The notes under the pieces are model-generated. The model was not told the DNA's origin. It was given only the letters and a program-made list of their open reading frames with translations, and did not search any database. Shown piece after piece: positions 23,646-32,894 of a stretch of 64,000 nucleotides of DNA (the stretch's first letter is position 1; every line of letters begins with the position of its first letter). Made by a program: the position numbers and the translations under genes. The DNA comes from an uncultured delta proteobacterium (lineage in GTDB: Bacteria > Desulfobacterota > Desulfobulbia > Desulfobulbales > Desulfurivibrionaceae): contig CAIPYE010000007.1 of NCBI GenBank assembly GCA_903869265.1, positions 1 to 64,000 of the forward strand, written 5' to 3'.

Positions 23646-23691
23646 CCCGTCTGTCTCGCTTCCTCCCTAGCTGAGACAGACGGGTTTTTTT
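23646..23691 (+). terminator. Rho-independent terminator after porin gene
   Basis: CCCGTCTGTCTC...GAGACAGACGGG followed by TTTTTTT. Confidence 0.88.
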
Positions 23692-23712
23692 ATGCGAAAA
23701 TGGTTTGCGCAA

Positions 23713-23738
23713 CCGATATGTTCTGGTAAACATATCGG
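23713..23738. promoter_or_regulatory. Perfect palindrome, candidate ModE-type operator
   Basis: CCGATATGTT-CTGGTA-AACATATCGG, 10-bp perfect arms directly before ATG 23740. Confidence 0.6.
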
Positions 23739-23739
23739 A

Positions 23740-24138
23740 ATGAAAAACAACACACCGCAAGACAAGGGGAAATCCGGGCTTCACTGGCGGGGGCGGCTCT
23801 GGCTCGAAGGCGAGGAAGGCACTTTTCTCGGCTATGGCCGGGTGGTCTTGCTGGAGCGGATCAGAGAATACGGCTCCCTTGCCCAGGCAGCCCGTTCCAT
23901 GGAGATGTCGTACAAGCATGCCTGGGATCTTCTGGCCTCCATGAACCGCCAGGCAGGATGCAGACTGGTGGAGACCTCACGGGGCGGCAAGAGTGGCGGC
24001 GGGGCCAGACTTACGGTGACGGGCGAGAGGGCAATCACTGTTTTTTGGCAATATCACGCGCGGTTTCAGGATGTTTTGCAGGAAATGACCGCGAAGCTGG
24101 GAGAGGTGCTGTGCGGCGACCCAGGCGAGGAATTGTAG
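23740..24138 (+). CDS. ModE-like winged-helix regulator (N-terminal DNA-binding domain only)
   Basis: GRVVLLERIREYGSLAQAARSMEMSYKHAWDLLASMNRQAG...GGKSGGGARLTVTGE; ORF ends before any molybdate-binding domain. Confidence 0.88.
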   Translation: MKNNTPQDKGKSGLHWRGRLWLEGEEGTFLGYGRVVLLERIREYGSLAQAARSMEMSYKHAWDLLASMNRQAGCRLVETSRGGKSGGGARLTVTGERAITVFWQYHARFQDVLQEMTAKLGEVLCGDPGEEL

Positions 24139-24201
24139 TCCGTATGGGTCGTGTCTGCGCATTGTTTGATGGACTCATAACAATGCAAAATTTCACATCC
24201 C

Positions 24202-24310
24202 GTCATTCCGGCGAAGGCCGGAGGTAAGCGAGAGGAGCGAGACTCCGATCCAGTCTTTTTGGGCCGGGGCAGCAAGAACAAGGCCGGACCCCGGCCTTCG
24301 CCAGAATGAC
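24202..24310. repeat. MITE/REP-like element with 20-bp terminal inverted repeats
   Basis: GTCATTCCGGCGAAGGCCGG ... CCGGCCTTCGCCAGAATGAC, one mismatch between arms. Confidence 0.75.
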
Positions 24311-24355
24311 CGGTTGTCGCGAGATCCCATCAATATCATTACAAGGAGTTGAGTC

Positions 24356-25117
24356 ATGTTTTTGCGAATCTTAATCTGTCTGTTCGTCGTAATGCACTCA
24401 ATGTTTTTAGGGGCTAGCCCTGCAAGCGCCGAAACCGAGATTCTCGTCTCCGCCGCCGCCAGCCTGACCGAATCGTTCAAGGAGATCGGCAAATCGTTTG
24501 CGGAAAAAAATCCGGGGGTGAAGGTCAGCTTTAATTTCGCCGCCACCGGCCCCCTGTTGCAGCAGATTGCCCAGGGAGCACCGGCGGACGTCTTTGCTTC
24601 TGCCGACCAAGAGAGCATGGACAAGGCGGAAAAGGGTGGGTTCATCCTGCCGGGGAGCAGAATCAATTTCGCGGGAAATTCCTTGGTACTTATCGCCCCG
24701 GTGAACATGCCCGTGGTAACGGGGCTTGGTGATCTGAAATCAGGCCGGGTGCAAAAAATCGCCATGGGCAATCCCGAGTCGGTGCCGGTTGGCCGATATA
24801 CCAAGGCTGTCCTGGAAAAGCAGGGGCTCTGGGATACGCTGGCGCCCAAATGCGTCATGGGTATTTCGGTAAAACAGGCGCTCGAATATGTGATGCGGGG
24901 CGAGGTTGAGGCGGGTTTTGTCTATGCCACGGATGCCGCTGTTGCCAGGGATAAGGTGCGGGTTGTGGCTGAAATCCCCACCGATAAGGCCATTGTCTAT
25001 CCCGTGGCCGTTGTCGCGGGGAGCGTGAACAAGGAAAAGGCCCAGGCATTTATCCAGTATCTGCGGAGCCCCGAGGCACAGACCATTTTGGCAAAGTACG
25101 GTTTTAAAAAGCCATAG
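24356..25117 (+). CDS. modA: Molybdate ABC transporter substrate-binding protein
   Basis: Signal peptide; ILVSAAASLTESFKEIGKSF...FNFAATGPLLQQIAQGAPADVFASADQ. Confidence 0.95.
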   Translation: MFLRILICLFVVMHSMFLGASPASAETEILVSAAASLTESFKEIGKSFAEKNPGVKVSFNFAATGPLLQQIAQGAPADVFASADQESMDKAEKGGFILPGSRINFAGNSLVLIAPVNMPVVTGLGDLKSGRVQKIAMGNPESVPVGRYTKAVLEKQGLWDTLAPKCVMGISVKQALEYVMRGEVEAGFVYATDAAVARDKVRVVAEIPTDKAIVYPVAVVAGSVNKEKAQAFIQYLRSPEAQTILAKYGFKKP

Positions 25118-25121
25118 CATC

Positions 25122-25805
25122 TTGATGGAAACGACCATGCCTGACCTGACCCCCCTTTGGCTCACCCTGCGGATAGCCTCTTTTGCCACGGCGATCGCTT
25201 TTGTTTTTGCCGTGGGTTTTGCTTGGCTCACTGCCCGCTTCAGTTTCTGGGGCAGGGATTTTCTTGACGCCATCCTGACCCTGCCCCTGGTCATGCCGCC
25301 CACGGTTCTGGGCTATTATCTCATCGTGGTCTGGGGCAGAAACGGTTGGCTGGGCTCATGGCTCAATGCGCATTTCGGGATCAGCCTGATGTTTACCTGG
25401 CAGGGGGCGGTGGTGGCCGCAACGGTGGTCTCCTTCCCCCTGCTTTTTAAGTCCGCCCGGGCCGCCTTTGAAGGGGTCAGTACCGAATACGAACAGGCCG
25501 CCCGTATCCTGGGCGACACCGAGCTGCAGGTATTTTTTCGCATCACCCTGCCTTTGGCCGTGCGAGGGCTGCTGGCCGGGACCATGCTCGCCTTTGCCAG
25601 GGCCATGGGGGATTTCGGCGCAACCCTGATGGTGGCAGGCAATATCGAGGGCAAGACCCAGACTGCGGCCATGGCGGTGTTTGATGCGGTGCAGGCTGGG
25701 GACTACACCCTGGCCAATACCCTGGTGGCCATCATGTCGGTGGTCTGCGTCACCATTCTCGTCATGACCAATAAACTGGCAAACAGAGGGAGGGCAGGGA
25801 GATGA
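25122..25805 (+). CDS. modB: Molybdate ABC transporter permease
   Basis: LPLVMPPTVLGYYLIVVWGRNGWLG, RAMGDFGATLMVAGNIEGKTQT. Confidence 0.95.
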   Translation: MMETTMPDLTPLWLTLRIASFATAIAFVFAVGFAWLTARFSFWGRDFLDAILTLPLVMPPTVLGYYLIVVWGRNGWLGSWLNAHFGISLMFTWQGAVVAATVVSFPLLFKSARAAFEGVSTEYEQAARILGDTELQVFFRITLPLAVRGLLAGTMLAFARAMGDFGATLMVAGNIEGKTQTAAMAVFDAVQAGDYTLANTLVAIMSVVCVTILVMTNKLANRGRAGR

Positions 25806-26593
25806 GGCTTGAGATTGATATCCGGAAAACCCTGCAATCCGGCGACAGGCGCTTTGAACTGGAGGCCGCATTTTCCTCCCAGGATGACCTCACCGTGATC
25901 TTCGGAGCCTCCGGATCGGGCAAGAGCCTTACCATCCAGGCCATTGCCGGGCTAGTCACCCCCGAGCAGGGCAGGATTGCGGTGGGTGGCAAGACTCTTT
26001 TTGATTTTCACCAGGACATCAATCTTCCGGCACGGAAGCGGGGAGTTGGGTATCTGTTTCAGGACTATGCCCTGTTTCCCCATCTCACCGTGCGGGAGAA
26101 TATCGCCTACCCTTTGCGAAAAGCTTGGTATCTCAAGCTGTCATTAGATGACTTGCAGGAGGTGGCGGAGATCATGGCATCCTTTGAGATTGCCCATCTT
26201 GCCGCAAGCTATCCGGCGGAGTTGTCCGGGGGCCAGAAACAGAGGGTGGCTCTGGCCAGGGCCATGATCAAAAAGCCTTCCATCCTTCTGCTGGATGAGC
26301 CGTTTTCCGCCCTGGATTCCATGCTGCGCCACCGGATGCGCATGGAATTGCTGGAGATCCGGCAACGGTTTGATGTGCCACTGGTGGTTATCACCCATGA
26401 CCCGGCGGACGTGGAGGTCTTTGGTGACACCTTGGTCATCTTTGCCAATGGGCGGGTGGAAGAGGTTTGCGGCCGCAAGAAGCTTGCCGCGCCGGAGAAC
26501 GAGGACGGCTGGCGGACAAAGGTCTGCTGGCGGGCGCAGTGGAAGAAGGAAAATTTGGTCGCGCAAAATTTTGCGATGGCATCGGGTATATGA
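25802..26593 (+). CDS. modC: Molybdate ABC transporter ATP-binding protein
   Basis: FGASGSGKSLTIQAIAGL, LSGGQKQRVALARAMI, LLLDEPFSALD. Confidence 0.93.
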   Translation: MRLEIDIRKTLQSGDRRFELEAAFSSQDDLTVIFGASGSGKSLTIQAIAGLVTPEQGRIAVGGKTLFDFHQDINLPARKRGVGYLFQDYALFPHLTVRENIAYPLRKAWYLKLSLDDLQEVAEIMASFEIAHLAASYPAELSGGQKQRVALARAMIKKPSILLLDEPFSALDSMLRHRMRMELLEIRQRFDVPLVVITHDPADVEVFGDTLVIFANGRVEEVCGRKKLAAPENEDGWRTKVCWRAQWKKENLVAQNFAMASGI

Positions 26594-26603
26594 GGTGACA
26601 GCC

Positions 26604-27719
26604 ATGGAACATGTGCGAGGATTGGTGGACAGCACCCTGCGTGAGGGCAGCCAGACCGTGGGCGTTGCCTTTACCCTGGAGCAGAAGGTGGCCATAGCCC
26701 GCTATCTCGTGCGGATCGGGGTCGAAGAGATGGAGGTGGGTGTCGCCTCGCCGCTGGACCATGAGTTGCCCGCCTTGGTTGCCCGCTGCCGCCGGGAAGC
26801 AGGGCTGAGTCGTCTGGGCCTCTGGTGTCGATGCCGGGAAGAGGACATCGCCTGCGCCCTGCGTTTGGCTCCGGAGGTGCTTTCCCTCTCCGTGCCGGTT
26901 TCCGATCTCCATATCGCGGTAAAGCTTGGGCTGGATCGTGCGGCTGTGGTCAGGCTCGTGGCCAAAATGGTTTCCAGGGCGCGGGCTGCGGTTCCCTATG
27001 TTTCCCTGGGTCTCGAAGATGCGAGCAGGGCAGAGCCCGTTTTCCTGCGCGAGATCGTCGCTGTTGCCTGCGAAAACGGAGTGGACCGCATCCGCATAGC
27101 CGACACGGTGGGCGTGGCCACCCCCGGCTCCATTGCTGCCCTGGTCCGCGAGCTGCGGACATTTGCGGTGGAGATCGGGGTACACATGCACAATGACTTC
27201 GGCATGGCCACGGCCAATGCCATTGCCGCCCTGGAGGCCGGAGCCCATTGGGCCGACGTTACGGTCCTGGGCTTGGGCGAGCGGGCAGGCAACAGCCGGT
27301 TGGAAGAGGTGGCTGGCTATCTGGCCCTACAGGGCACAAGGCCCTACGAAACCACTCTGTTTTCCGACCTGGCCCGCTTGGCTGCAGACTGTTCGGGCCG
27401 GAAGATCGAACCCCATCAGCCGGTGATCGGCGCGGGAATCTTTACCTGTGAAACCGGGCTGCACCTTGCCGGGCTTGCCAAAGACCCCAGAACCTATGAG
27501 CCCTACGAACCAATCCTGGTCGGGGCGCGTCGGCAATTGTCTTATGGTGCCAAGGTGGGCAGACAGGGCGTGGTCGAGCGCTTGCGGCAGTTGGGACTTC
27601 ACTGTCAGGAGGCGCAACAGGGGCGGCTGGTCGATGCTTTCCGGGAGCAGTGTCTAGACTTGGGCAGGCCGCTCCATGATCGGGAGGTACTACAGCTAGT
27701 GGCCGAATATAGCTCTTGA
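26604..27719 (+). CDS. nifV: Homocitrate synthase
   Basis: LVDSTLREGSQTVGVAFTLEQKVAIARYL, VHMHNDFGMATANAIAALEAGAHWADVTVLGLGERAGN. Confidence 0.93.
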   Translation: MEHVRGLVDSTLREGSQTVGVAFTLEQKVAIARYLVRIGVEEMEVGVASPLDHELPALVARCRREAGLSRLGLWCRCREEDIACALRLAPEVLSLSVPVSDLHIAVKLGLDRAAVVRLVAKMVSRARAAVPYVSLGLEDASRAEPVFLREIVAVACENGVDRIRIADTVGVATPGSIAALVRELRTFAVEIGVHMHNDFGMATANAIAALEAGAHWADVTVLGLGERAGNSRLEEVAGYLALQGTRPYETTLFSDLARLAADCSGRKIEPHQPVIGAGIFTCETGLHLAGLAKDPRTYEPYEPILVGARRQLSYGAKVGRQGVVERLRQLGLHCQEAQQGRLVDAFREQCLDLGRPLHDREVLQLVAEYSS

Positions 27720-27773
27720 TTCTAGGACCAAAGACAATACGGGGGCGATCGTATTGTCTTTGGTCCTAGAATC
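27718..27773. repeat. 24-bp perfect inverted repeat (hairpin) at nifV stop codon
   Basis: GATTCTAGGACCAAAGACAATACG-8nt-CGTATTGTCTTTGGTCCTAGAATC. Confidence 0.9.
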
Positions 27774-27894
27774 CCCGCGCCACTGGCTGAAGTTGAGTGG
27801 TAAGTAGATTTTTTTTGGGGGGGAGAAGAGTGTTTTTCTTTTTTTCAATTTACTCCCGGATTGCAACGTTTTTCATCGGATGATGCTGGACAAC

Positions 27895-27927
27895 AAAAAA
27901 CCCGCATTCCTTGGTGGGAAGCGGGTT
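27895..27927 (-). terminator. Terminator of tRNA-His transcript
   Basis: Minus strand AAACCCGCTTCCCACCAAGGAATGCGGGTTTTTT. Confidence 0.8.
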
Positions 27928-27961
27928 TCTGTTCTTTTTCTGACTTCTCTGGACTATCAAA

Positions 27962-28039
27962 TGGGGTGAGCGATGGGACTTGAACCCACGACCTCCGAGG
28001 CCACAACCCGGTGCTGCCACCAGCTGAGCTACGCTCACC
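27962..28039 (-). tRNA. tRNA-His (GTG anticodon)
   Basis: Minus strand GGTGAGCGTAGCTCAGCTGGTGGCAGCACCGGGTTGTGGCCTCGGAGGTCGTGGGTTCAAGTCCCATCGCTCACCCCA: extra G-1, loop TTGTGGC, encoded CCA. Confidence 0.93.
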
Positions 28040-28132
28040 ATATGGACGGAGATATCTTCCCCGGAACCAACGCCCCCTTATATAATCAATCGGTTTCTGT
28101 TTCGCAAGGGCAAAGTCGGGGCGGTCGTGGGC

Positions 28133-28786
28133 TTATAACTCTTTGCTACAGTGCTTGCACATCTTGGCCTGGGACTTGACGATCTCCATACAGAAGGGGC
28201 ATTCCTTCTGGTGGTTGTTTTCCAGAAGCTGTTTTATGGACAGATTGGCCTGCATTTCGATATCGCCATGGATGAACTTATGATTGCGGATCGGATCGAT
28301 GCAGTCGAGGTTGTTCAGGTCTATCAAGAGTTCGCATGCTCGTTTGCGCGTTGCAAGGTCTGCGCAGTTGTCAAGGACAAGACAGAGTGCCGGGGTGAGA
28401 TTGTTCCCTGCCACGCAGGTTTCCAGCTCTTCGGTGTGCATTTTTTCTTTGTGATGGCGTTCGTTCTGCTTCTGGATGGTCTCAATATCAATTATCGAGC
28501 CGGTAAAGGCGTCGGCGCCGCCCACCATCATGGTCATGCCTTTTTCTTCGCCCGGGAGCAGCATATAACGACAGGATGCCCTGTGGCCATAGCGTTCCTC
28601 AAATTGCTCCCAGCTTTTGGCAAACACGGAACAGTCATTGTTGAGGCAGATGAACAGGATGTCCGTTCCCCATCCCAGGCCGTCGCCGATGTGAAATGGC
28701 GGAGCCTCGCAGCAAGAAAGCCGCTCCTTGCAATAGGGGCAGAAGTGTTCTTCTCTGGCAAGTTTGATGCATCGTTCAATGTCCAT
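28133..28786 (-). CDS. Hypothetical zinc-ribbon protein
   Basis: N-terminal CPYCKERLSC and C-terminal CPFCMEIVKSQAKMCKHC pairs. Confidence 0.7.
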   Translation of the reverse strand: MDIERCIKLAREEHFCPYCKERLSCCEAPPFHIGDGLGWGTDILFICLNNDCSVFAKSWEQFEERYGHRASCRYMLLPGEEKGMTMMVGGADAFTGSIIDIETIQKQNERHHKEKMHTEELETCVAGNNLTPALCLVLDNCADLATRKRACELLIDLNNLDCIDPIRNHKFIHGDIEMQANLSIKQLLENNHQKECPFCMEIVKSQAKMCKHCSKEL

Positions 28787-29400
28787 GGTGATATCCTCCG
28801 CAGGCGCATGGCCTTGGTGTTATTGATGGGCGTGTTCTACCGGTTTACTGGCGTTCCGAACTGGGACGCTCTTGCTTTGTCGGTTCAAGAAGCTGGGGGC
28901 GTGTTTATAGAGGTGAAGATGGAAAAGCACACGCCAAGGAGCAACAGGAACACAATAAGAGAAACTCGGTATTTCATTAAAAACTTCACAAGCCTAAAGT
29001 AATGCACAATGCGATGGAGGTCAACTGAGCAAGTGTTTTTTCACCACAAATGAAAGCTGGCCGGGAAGTTCGCGGCAATTCGTGTGGAGGGGATAAATGC
29101 GCTTGAGTTTACCCGAGTGAACAGGGTACACTTTCAAGCAAGGCGAGAGGGGGGGCAGGAAATGATCTTGAGTGCCCGTTTTCTTCGTAACCCCAGTATT
29201 CTCGGTGAGTTACCGGAAAACCGGTTGACTTTTGCGGGGATGGCAATTAAAGATGGTCTCGCAAAAAAAAATAAAAAGACAGAGTTCGCTGGATTACAAG
29301 CCGGTTTTTTCTTTATAGAGACACGAACGCACAGCATGGATTTTTCCTCCGTCGCTTCTTTTTTTACAAGATTGAGAATTTGGGGTTATTGAAGACGATT

Positions 29401-30459
29401 ATGGCCAAGAAAGAGATCTCTCGTTACGCGGAAGCAGGGGTTGATATTGATAAGGGCAATGCCTTTGTCAATGCCATCAAACCGATTGTCGCCTCTACCT
29501 TCCGACCCGGAGTGCTTACCGGCATTGGCGGGTTTGGCGGGTTGTTCGCCTTGGGTGGCGGCAAGTTTCAGGATCCGGTTTTGGTTTCGTCAACCGATGG
29601 GGTCGGCACCAAGTTGAAGATCGCTGACATGTGCAACAAGCATGATACCATTGGCATCGACCTAGTAGCCATGTGCGTGAACGATATCATCGTCTGCGGC
29701 GCACATCCTCTTTTCTTTCTGGATTATTTCGCCACCGGCGGACTTGATCTTGGGGTAGCCACCGACGTGGTCAAGGGTATTGCCAAGGGCTGCGAGATTT
29801 CCAAGTGCTCCCTGATCGGCGGGGAAACGGCGGAGATGCCCGGCTTGTATCAGGCCGGGGATTATGATATTGCCGGGTTCGTGGTCGGAATCTGTGAGCG
29901 CGAAAAGTTGATTGACGGCTCTGAGATCAGCGTTGGCGACAAATTGATCGGCCTTGCTTCAAGCGGCGTGCATAGCAACGGTTTTTCTCTGGTGCGCAAG
30001 GTCTGTTTTGAGGAGATGGGTCTCAGCGTCAACGATAAAATCGATGAGTTCGGCTGCACCCTCGGCGAGGAGTTGTTGCGCCCCACCAGGATATACAGCG
30101 AGACCCTGTTGAATCTGGTGAAAAACTTCAAGGTGAAAGGGTTGGTTCACATAACCGGCGGCGGCATTATCGATAATATCCCGCGGGTCCTGCCCAATGG
30201 CTGCAAGGCGGTGATCAACAAGAAGGGCTGGAAGGTTCTTCCTGTTTTTGATTTTCTGCAGAAAAACGGGAAGATCTCCGCTTATGAGATGTGCCGCACC
30301 TTCAACTGCGGCATCGGCATGGTTGTGGTTGTTGATGCCAAACAGGTCGATGACTGTATGCAGCAACTGGTAGCCCTGGGTGAGACCCCCTATTTGATCG
30401 GGGAGATTGACGCCATGACGAAAAAGGACACCATGGCCGTTGAGGTTGATTGCGGCTGA
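29401..30459 (+). CDS. purM: Phosphoribosylformylglycinamidine cyclo-ligase
   Basis: YAEAGVDIDKGNAFV, STDGVGTKLKIA, GGETAEMPGLY. Confidence 0.96.
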   Translation: MAKKEISRYAEAGVDIDKGNAFVNAIKPIVASTFRPGVLTGIGGFGGLFALGGGKFQDPVLVSSTDGVGTKLKIADMCNKHDTIGIDLVAMCVNDIIVCGAHPLFFLDYFATGGLDLGVATDVVKGIAKGCEISKCSLIGGETAEMPGLYQAGDYDIAGFVVGICEREKLIDGSEISVGDKLIGLASSGVHSNGFSLVRKVCFEEMGLSVNDKIDEFGCTLGEELLRPTRIYSETLLNLVKNFKVKGLVHITGGGIIDNIPRVLPNGCKAVINKKGWKVLPVFDFLQKNGKISAYEMCRTFNCGIGMVVVVDAKQVDDCMQQLVALGETPYLIGEIDAMTKKDTMAVEVDCG

Positions 30460-30484
30460 TTTAGTGTTTGTCCGGATTTTGTGC

Positions 30485-30516
30485 AAGGCCCACGGGTTTT
30501 CCGTGGGCCTTTTTTG
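30485..30516 (+). terminator. Rho-independent terminator after purM
   Basis: GGCCCACGG-GTTTT-CCGTGGGCC-TTTTTTG. Confidence 0.88.
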
Positions 30517-30524
30517 TTGCGGAT

Positions 30525-31019
30525 TCAGCTCCCGCAGTCTTCGGTGCCGCCCTTGATCTTGTAGATGGCATGCTGTAAAGCGGCGAGCACGGCTTCCAGG
30601 TTTTCTTTGGCCGCTTTTTTGCTGCCCGGAAGGTTGATGATCAGGCTCTGCTTTCTGGTCCCTGCGATTCCCCGGGAGAGGATGGCATTGGGGGTTTTTT
30701 GCAGGCTGGCCTGCCGCATGGCCTCGCCGATGCCCGGGATCTCCCGGTCAAGAATCGTCCGGGTCGCTTCTGGGGTCTGGTCGCTGGGGGAAACGCCGGT
30801 GCCGCCGGTGCTCAGGATCAGGTCAATTTTTTTTTCATCCACCCAGGCCAGGAGAGTCTCCTGGATTATGGCGATCTCGTCCGGGACAATTGCGTAAGCC
30901 ACCACGGAAAACCCCTGTTCGCTGAGCATTGCTTGCAGTTGCGGGCCGCTGGTGTCTTCCCGCTCTCCGCGTGAGCCCTTGTCGCTGATGGTCAGTATGC
31001 CGCCGGTGTATGATGTCAT
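30525..31019 (-). CDS. MogA/MoaB-family molybdopterin adenylyltransferase
   Basis: GILTISDKGSRGEREDTSGP, LILSTGGTGVSPSDQTPEAT, IINLPGSKKAAKENL. Confidence 0.9.
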   Translation of the reverse strand: MTSYTGGILTISDKGSRGEREDTSGPQLQAMLSEQGFSVVAYAIVPDEIAIIQETLLAWVDEKKIDLILSTGGTGVSPSDQTPEATRTILDREIPGIGEAMRQASLQKTPNAILSRGIAGTRKQSLIINLPGSKKAAKENLEAVLAALQHAIYKIKGGTEDCGS

Positions 31020-31280
31020 GCGCTGTCTCCTTCAAGCAGGTGATGTCCGTCTGCATAGTAGTAGGAAAAATCCAATGAAGTCAAGCAGCTAATCGGAATG
31101 CCTGTTGTCTTCTTCCGGGCAACCTGCTATTTTGGGAACTGCCCCGCAGCACCACATCTGCTTTGTCATCGGCCTGCTCATGTGCACTAGCACACTTCGC
31201 AGGCCTCTTTCGCGCATCTGCGGTGCTGCTGAACAGTTACGGTTAGGACGATTCAGTCTGTTTTTTTTGGGTGATTTTTT

Positions 31281-32882
31281 ATGAAAAAACCTTCCCAGGA
31301 TACAGGGAAAATAGCCAAATCCGCCGGGACAGTCGGGGTGGCCGTGATGTGCAGCCGCATCCTGGGCTTGGTCCGGGAACAGGTTTTTGCCACGTTTTTT
31401 GGGGCGGGCTTTGCCTTCGACGCATTTGTGGTGGCCTTCCGTATCCCCAACCTGCTGCGCGATCTCTTTGCCGAAGGCGCCTTGAGCGCCGCTTTTGTCG
31501 CGGTTTTTTCCGACTATGAAGCCAACAAGGGAGAAAAGGCGACCTGGGCCCTGGCTGGCAATGTCCTGGTCTTTATCGCGATTCTGCTCAGTTGTCTTAC
31601 CCTGTTGGGGATGTTGTTTTCCGAACAGATCGTTGGTTTCATGGTCGAGGCCGGGTTTAAATCGATTCCCGGAAAATTTGCGCTTACCACGCTCCTTTCG
31701 ACGATTATGTTCCCCTTTCTTATCTTCATCTCCCTCTCCTCGGTGGTGATGGGGATTCTGAACACCAGGGGGCGGTTTTTCGTCCCGGCCCTGGCTGCTG
31801 GATTTTTTAATCTGGGTTCGATCGTCGGCGGCATCGGCTTTGCCCTGCTCATGCCGCGGTTTGGCCAACCTCCCATCGTGGGCATGGCCATCGGCACCCT
31901 GATCGGCGGTTTGTTGCAGCTTGTCTGTCAATTGCCCCTCTTGTTTAAGGCCGGATTTGTTTTTGTGCCGCAATTGGACCTCCGTCATCCCGGCCTGCGC
32001 CGGATCATGAAACTCATGGCCCCGGCGTTGATCGGCCTTGCGCCCTTGCAGGTCAACGTGCTGATCAATACCTACTTTGCCTCTTCCCTGGCCGAGGGAA
32101 GCCTTTCCTGGCTCAGTTACGCCTTTCGCCTGTTCTGGCTGCCGGTGGGTCTATTTGGGGTTGCTCTCTCCACCGCGACCCTGCCGGTGATTGCCAGGTA
32201 TGCCGCGCTCAGGGATATGGAGAAGCTGCGGGAAACCTATGCCTCCTCGCTTACCCTGGCCTTCTCTCTGACCATTCCCGCCTCGGTGGGGTTGATGCTG
32301 CTGGGTGAACCCATCACCAGAGTCATCTTCCAGCATGGCAATTTTGACAGCCTGGCCACCGCGAGAACCGCCGAGGCGCTGTCCTGTTACGCCGTGGGCC
32401 TTTTTGCCTATTCCTCGGTCAAGATCATGGTGCCGGTGTTTTACGCCCTGGATGAGACCCGGTATCCGGTGCTGGGCAGCTTTTTGACCATGGCGGCCAA
32501 CGTGCTCCTGGTCTGGCTTACCATTGGCTTTTTGCAGCACAGAGCCCTTGCCCTGTCCATCTCCTGCGCCATGATCCTCAATTTTCTTTTCCTGAGCACG
32601 GTGTTGTACAGAAAACTCGCCGGGTATTCCCTGCGCTATCTTTTTTCCGGGTTGGGCAGAGTTCTTTGCGCCTCGCTGGCCATGGCTCTTTGTTTGTTCG
32701 GGGTGCAATATCTGCTTGCCCCTCTTGCCCTGGCCGCCGGGTTTCTGGGAAGCGTTGCCGCGCTGGCCATGGCTATCGCGGCGGGGGGCACTGTCTATGG
32801 TGTGACGCTCTATGCCTTGGGGTTTAAGGAGTTGACCGTGTTGGTGGAACGGGTTCGCCAGCGTTTTGGCTGGGGAGGATGA
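31281..32882 (+). CDS. murJ: Lipid II flippase MurJ (MviN)
   Basis: VAVMCSRILGLVREQVFATFFGAGFAFDAFVVAFRIPNLLRDLFAEGALSAAFV. Confidence 0.95.
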   Translation: MKKPSQDTGKIAKSAGTVGVAVMCSRILGLVREQVFATFFGAGFAFDAFVVAFRIPNLLRDLFAEGALSAAFVAVFSDYEANKGEKATWALAGNVLVFIAILLSCLTLLGMLFSEQIVGFMVEAGFKSIPGKFALTTLLSTIMFPFLIFISLSSVVMGILNTRGRFFVPALAAGFFNLGSIVGGIGFALLMPRFGQPPIVGMAIGTLIGGLLQLVCQLPLLFKAGFVFVPQLDLRHPGLRRIMKLMAPALIGLAPLQVNVLINTYFASSLAEGSLSWLSYAFRLFWLPVGLFGVALSTATLPVIARYAALRDMEKLRETYASSLTLAFSLTIPASVGLMLLGEPITRVIFQHGNFDSLATARTAEALSCYAVGLFAYSSVKIMVPVFYALDETRYPVLGSFLTMAANVLLVWLTIGFLQHRALALSISCAMILNFLFLSTVLYRKLAGYSLRYLFSGLGRVLCASLAMALCLFGVQYLLAPLALAAGFLGSVAALAMAIAAGGTVYGVTLYALGFKELTVLVERVRQRFGWGG

Positions 32883-32894
32883 TAGCTCCGGTCT

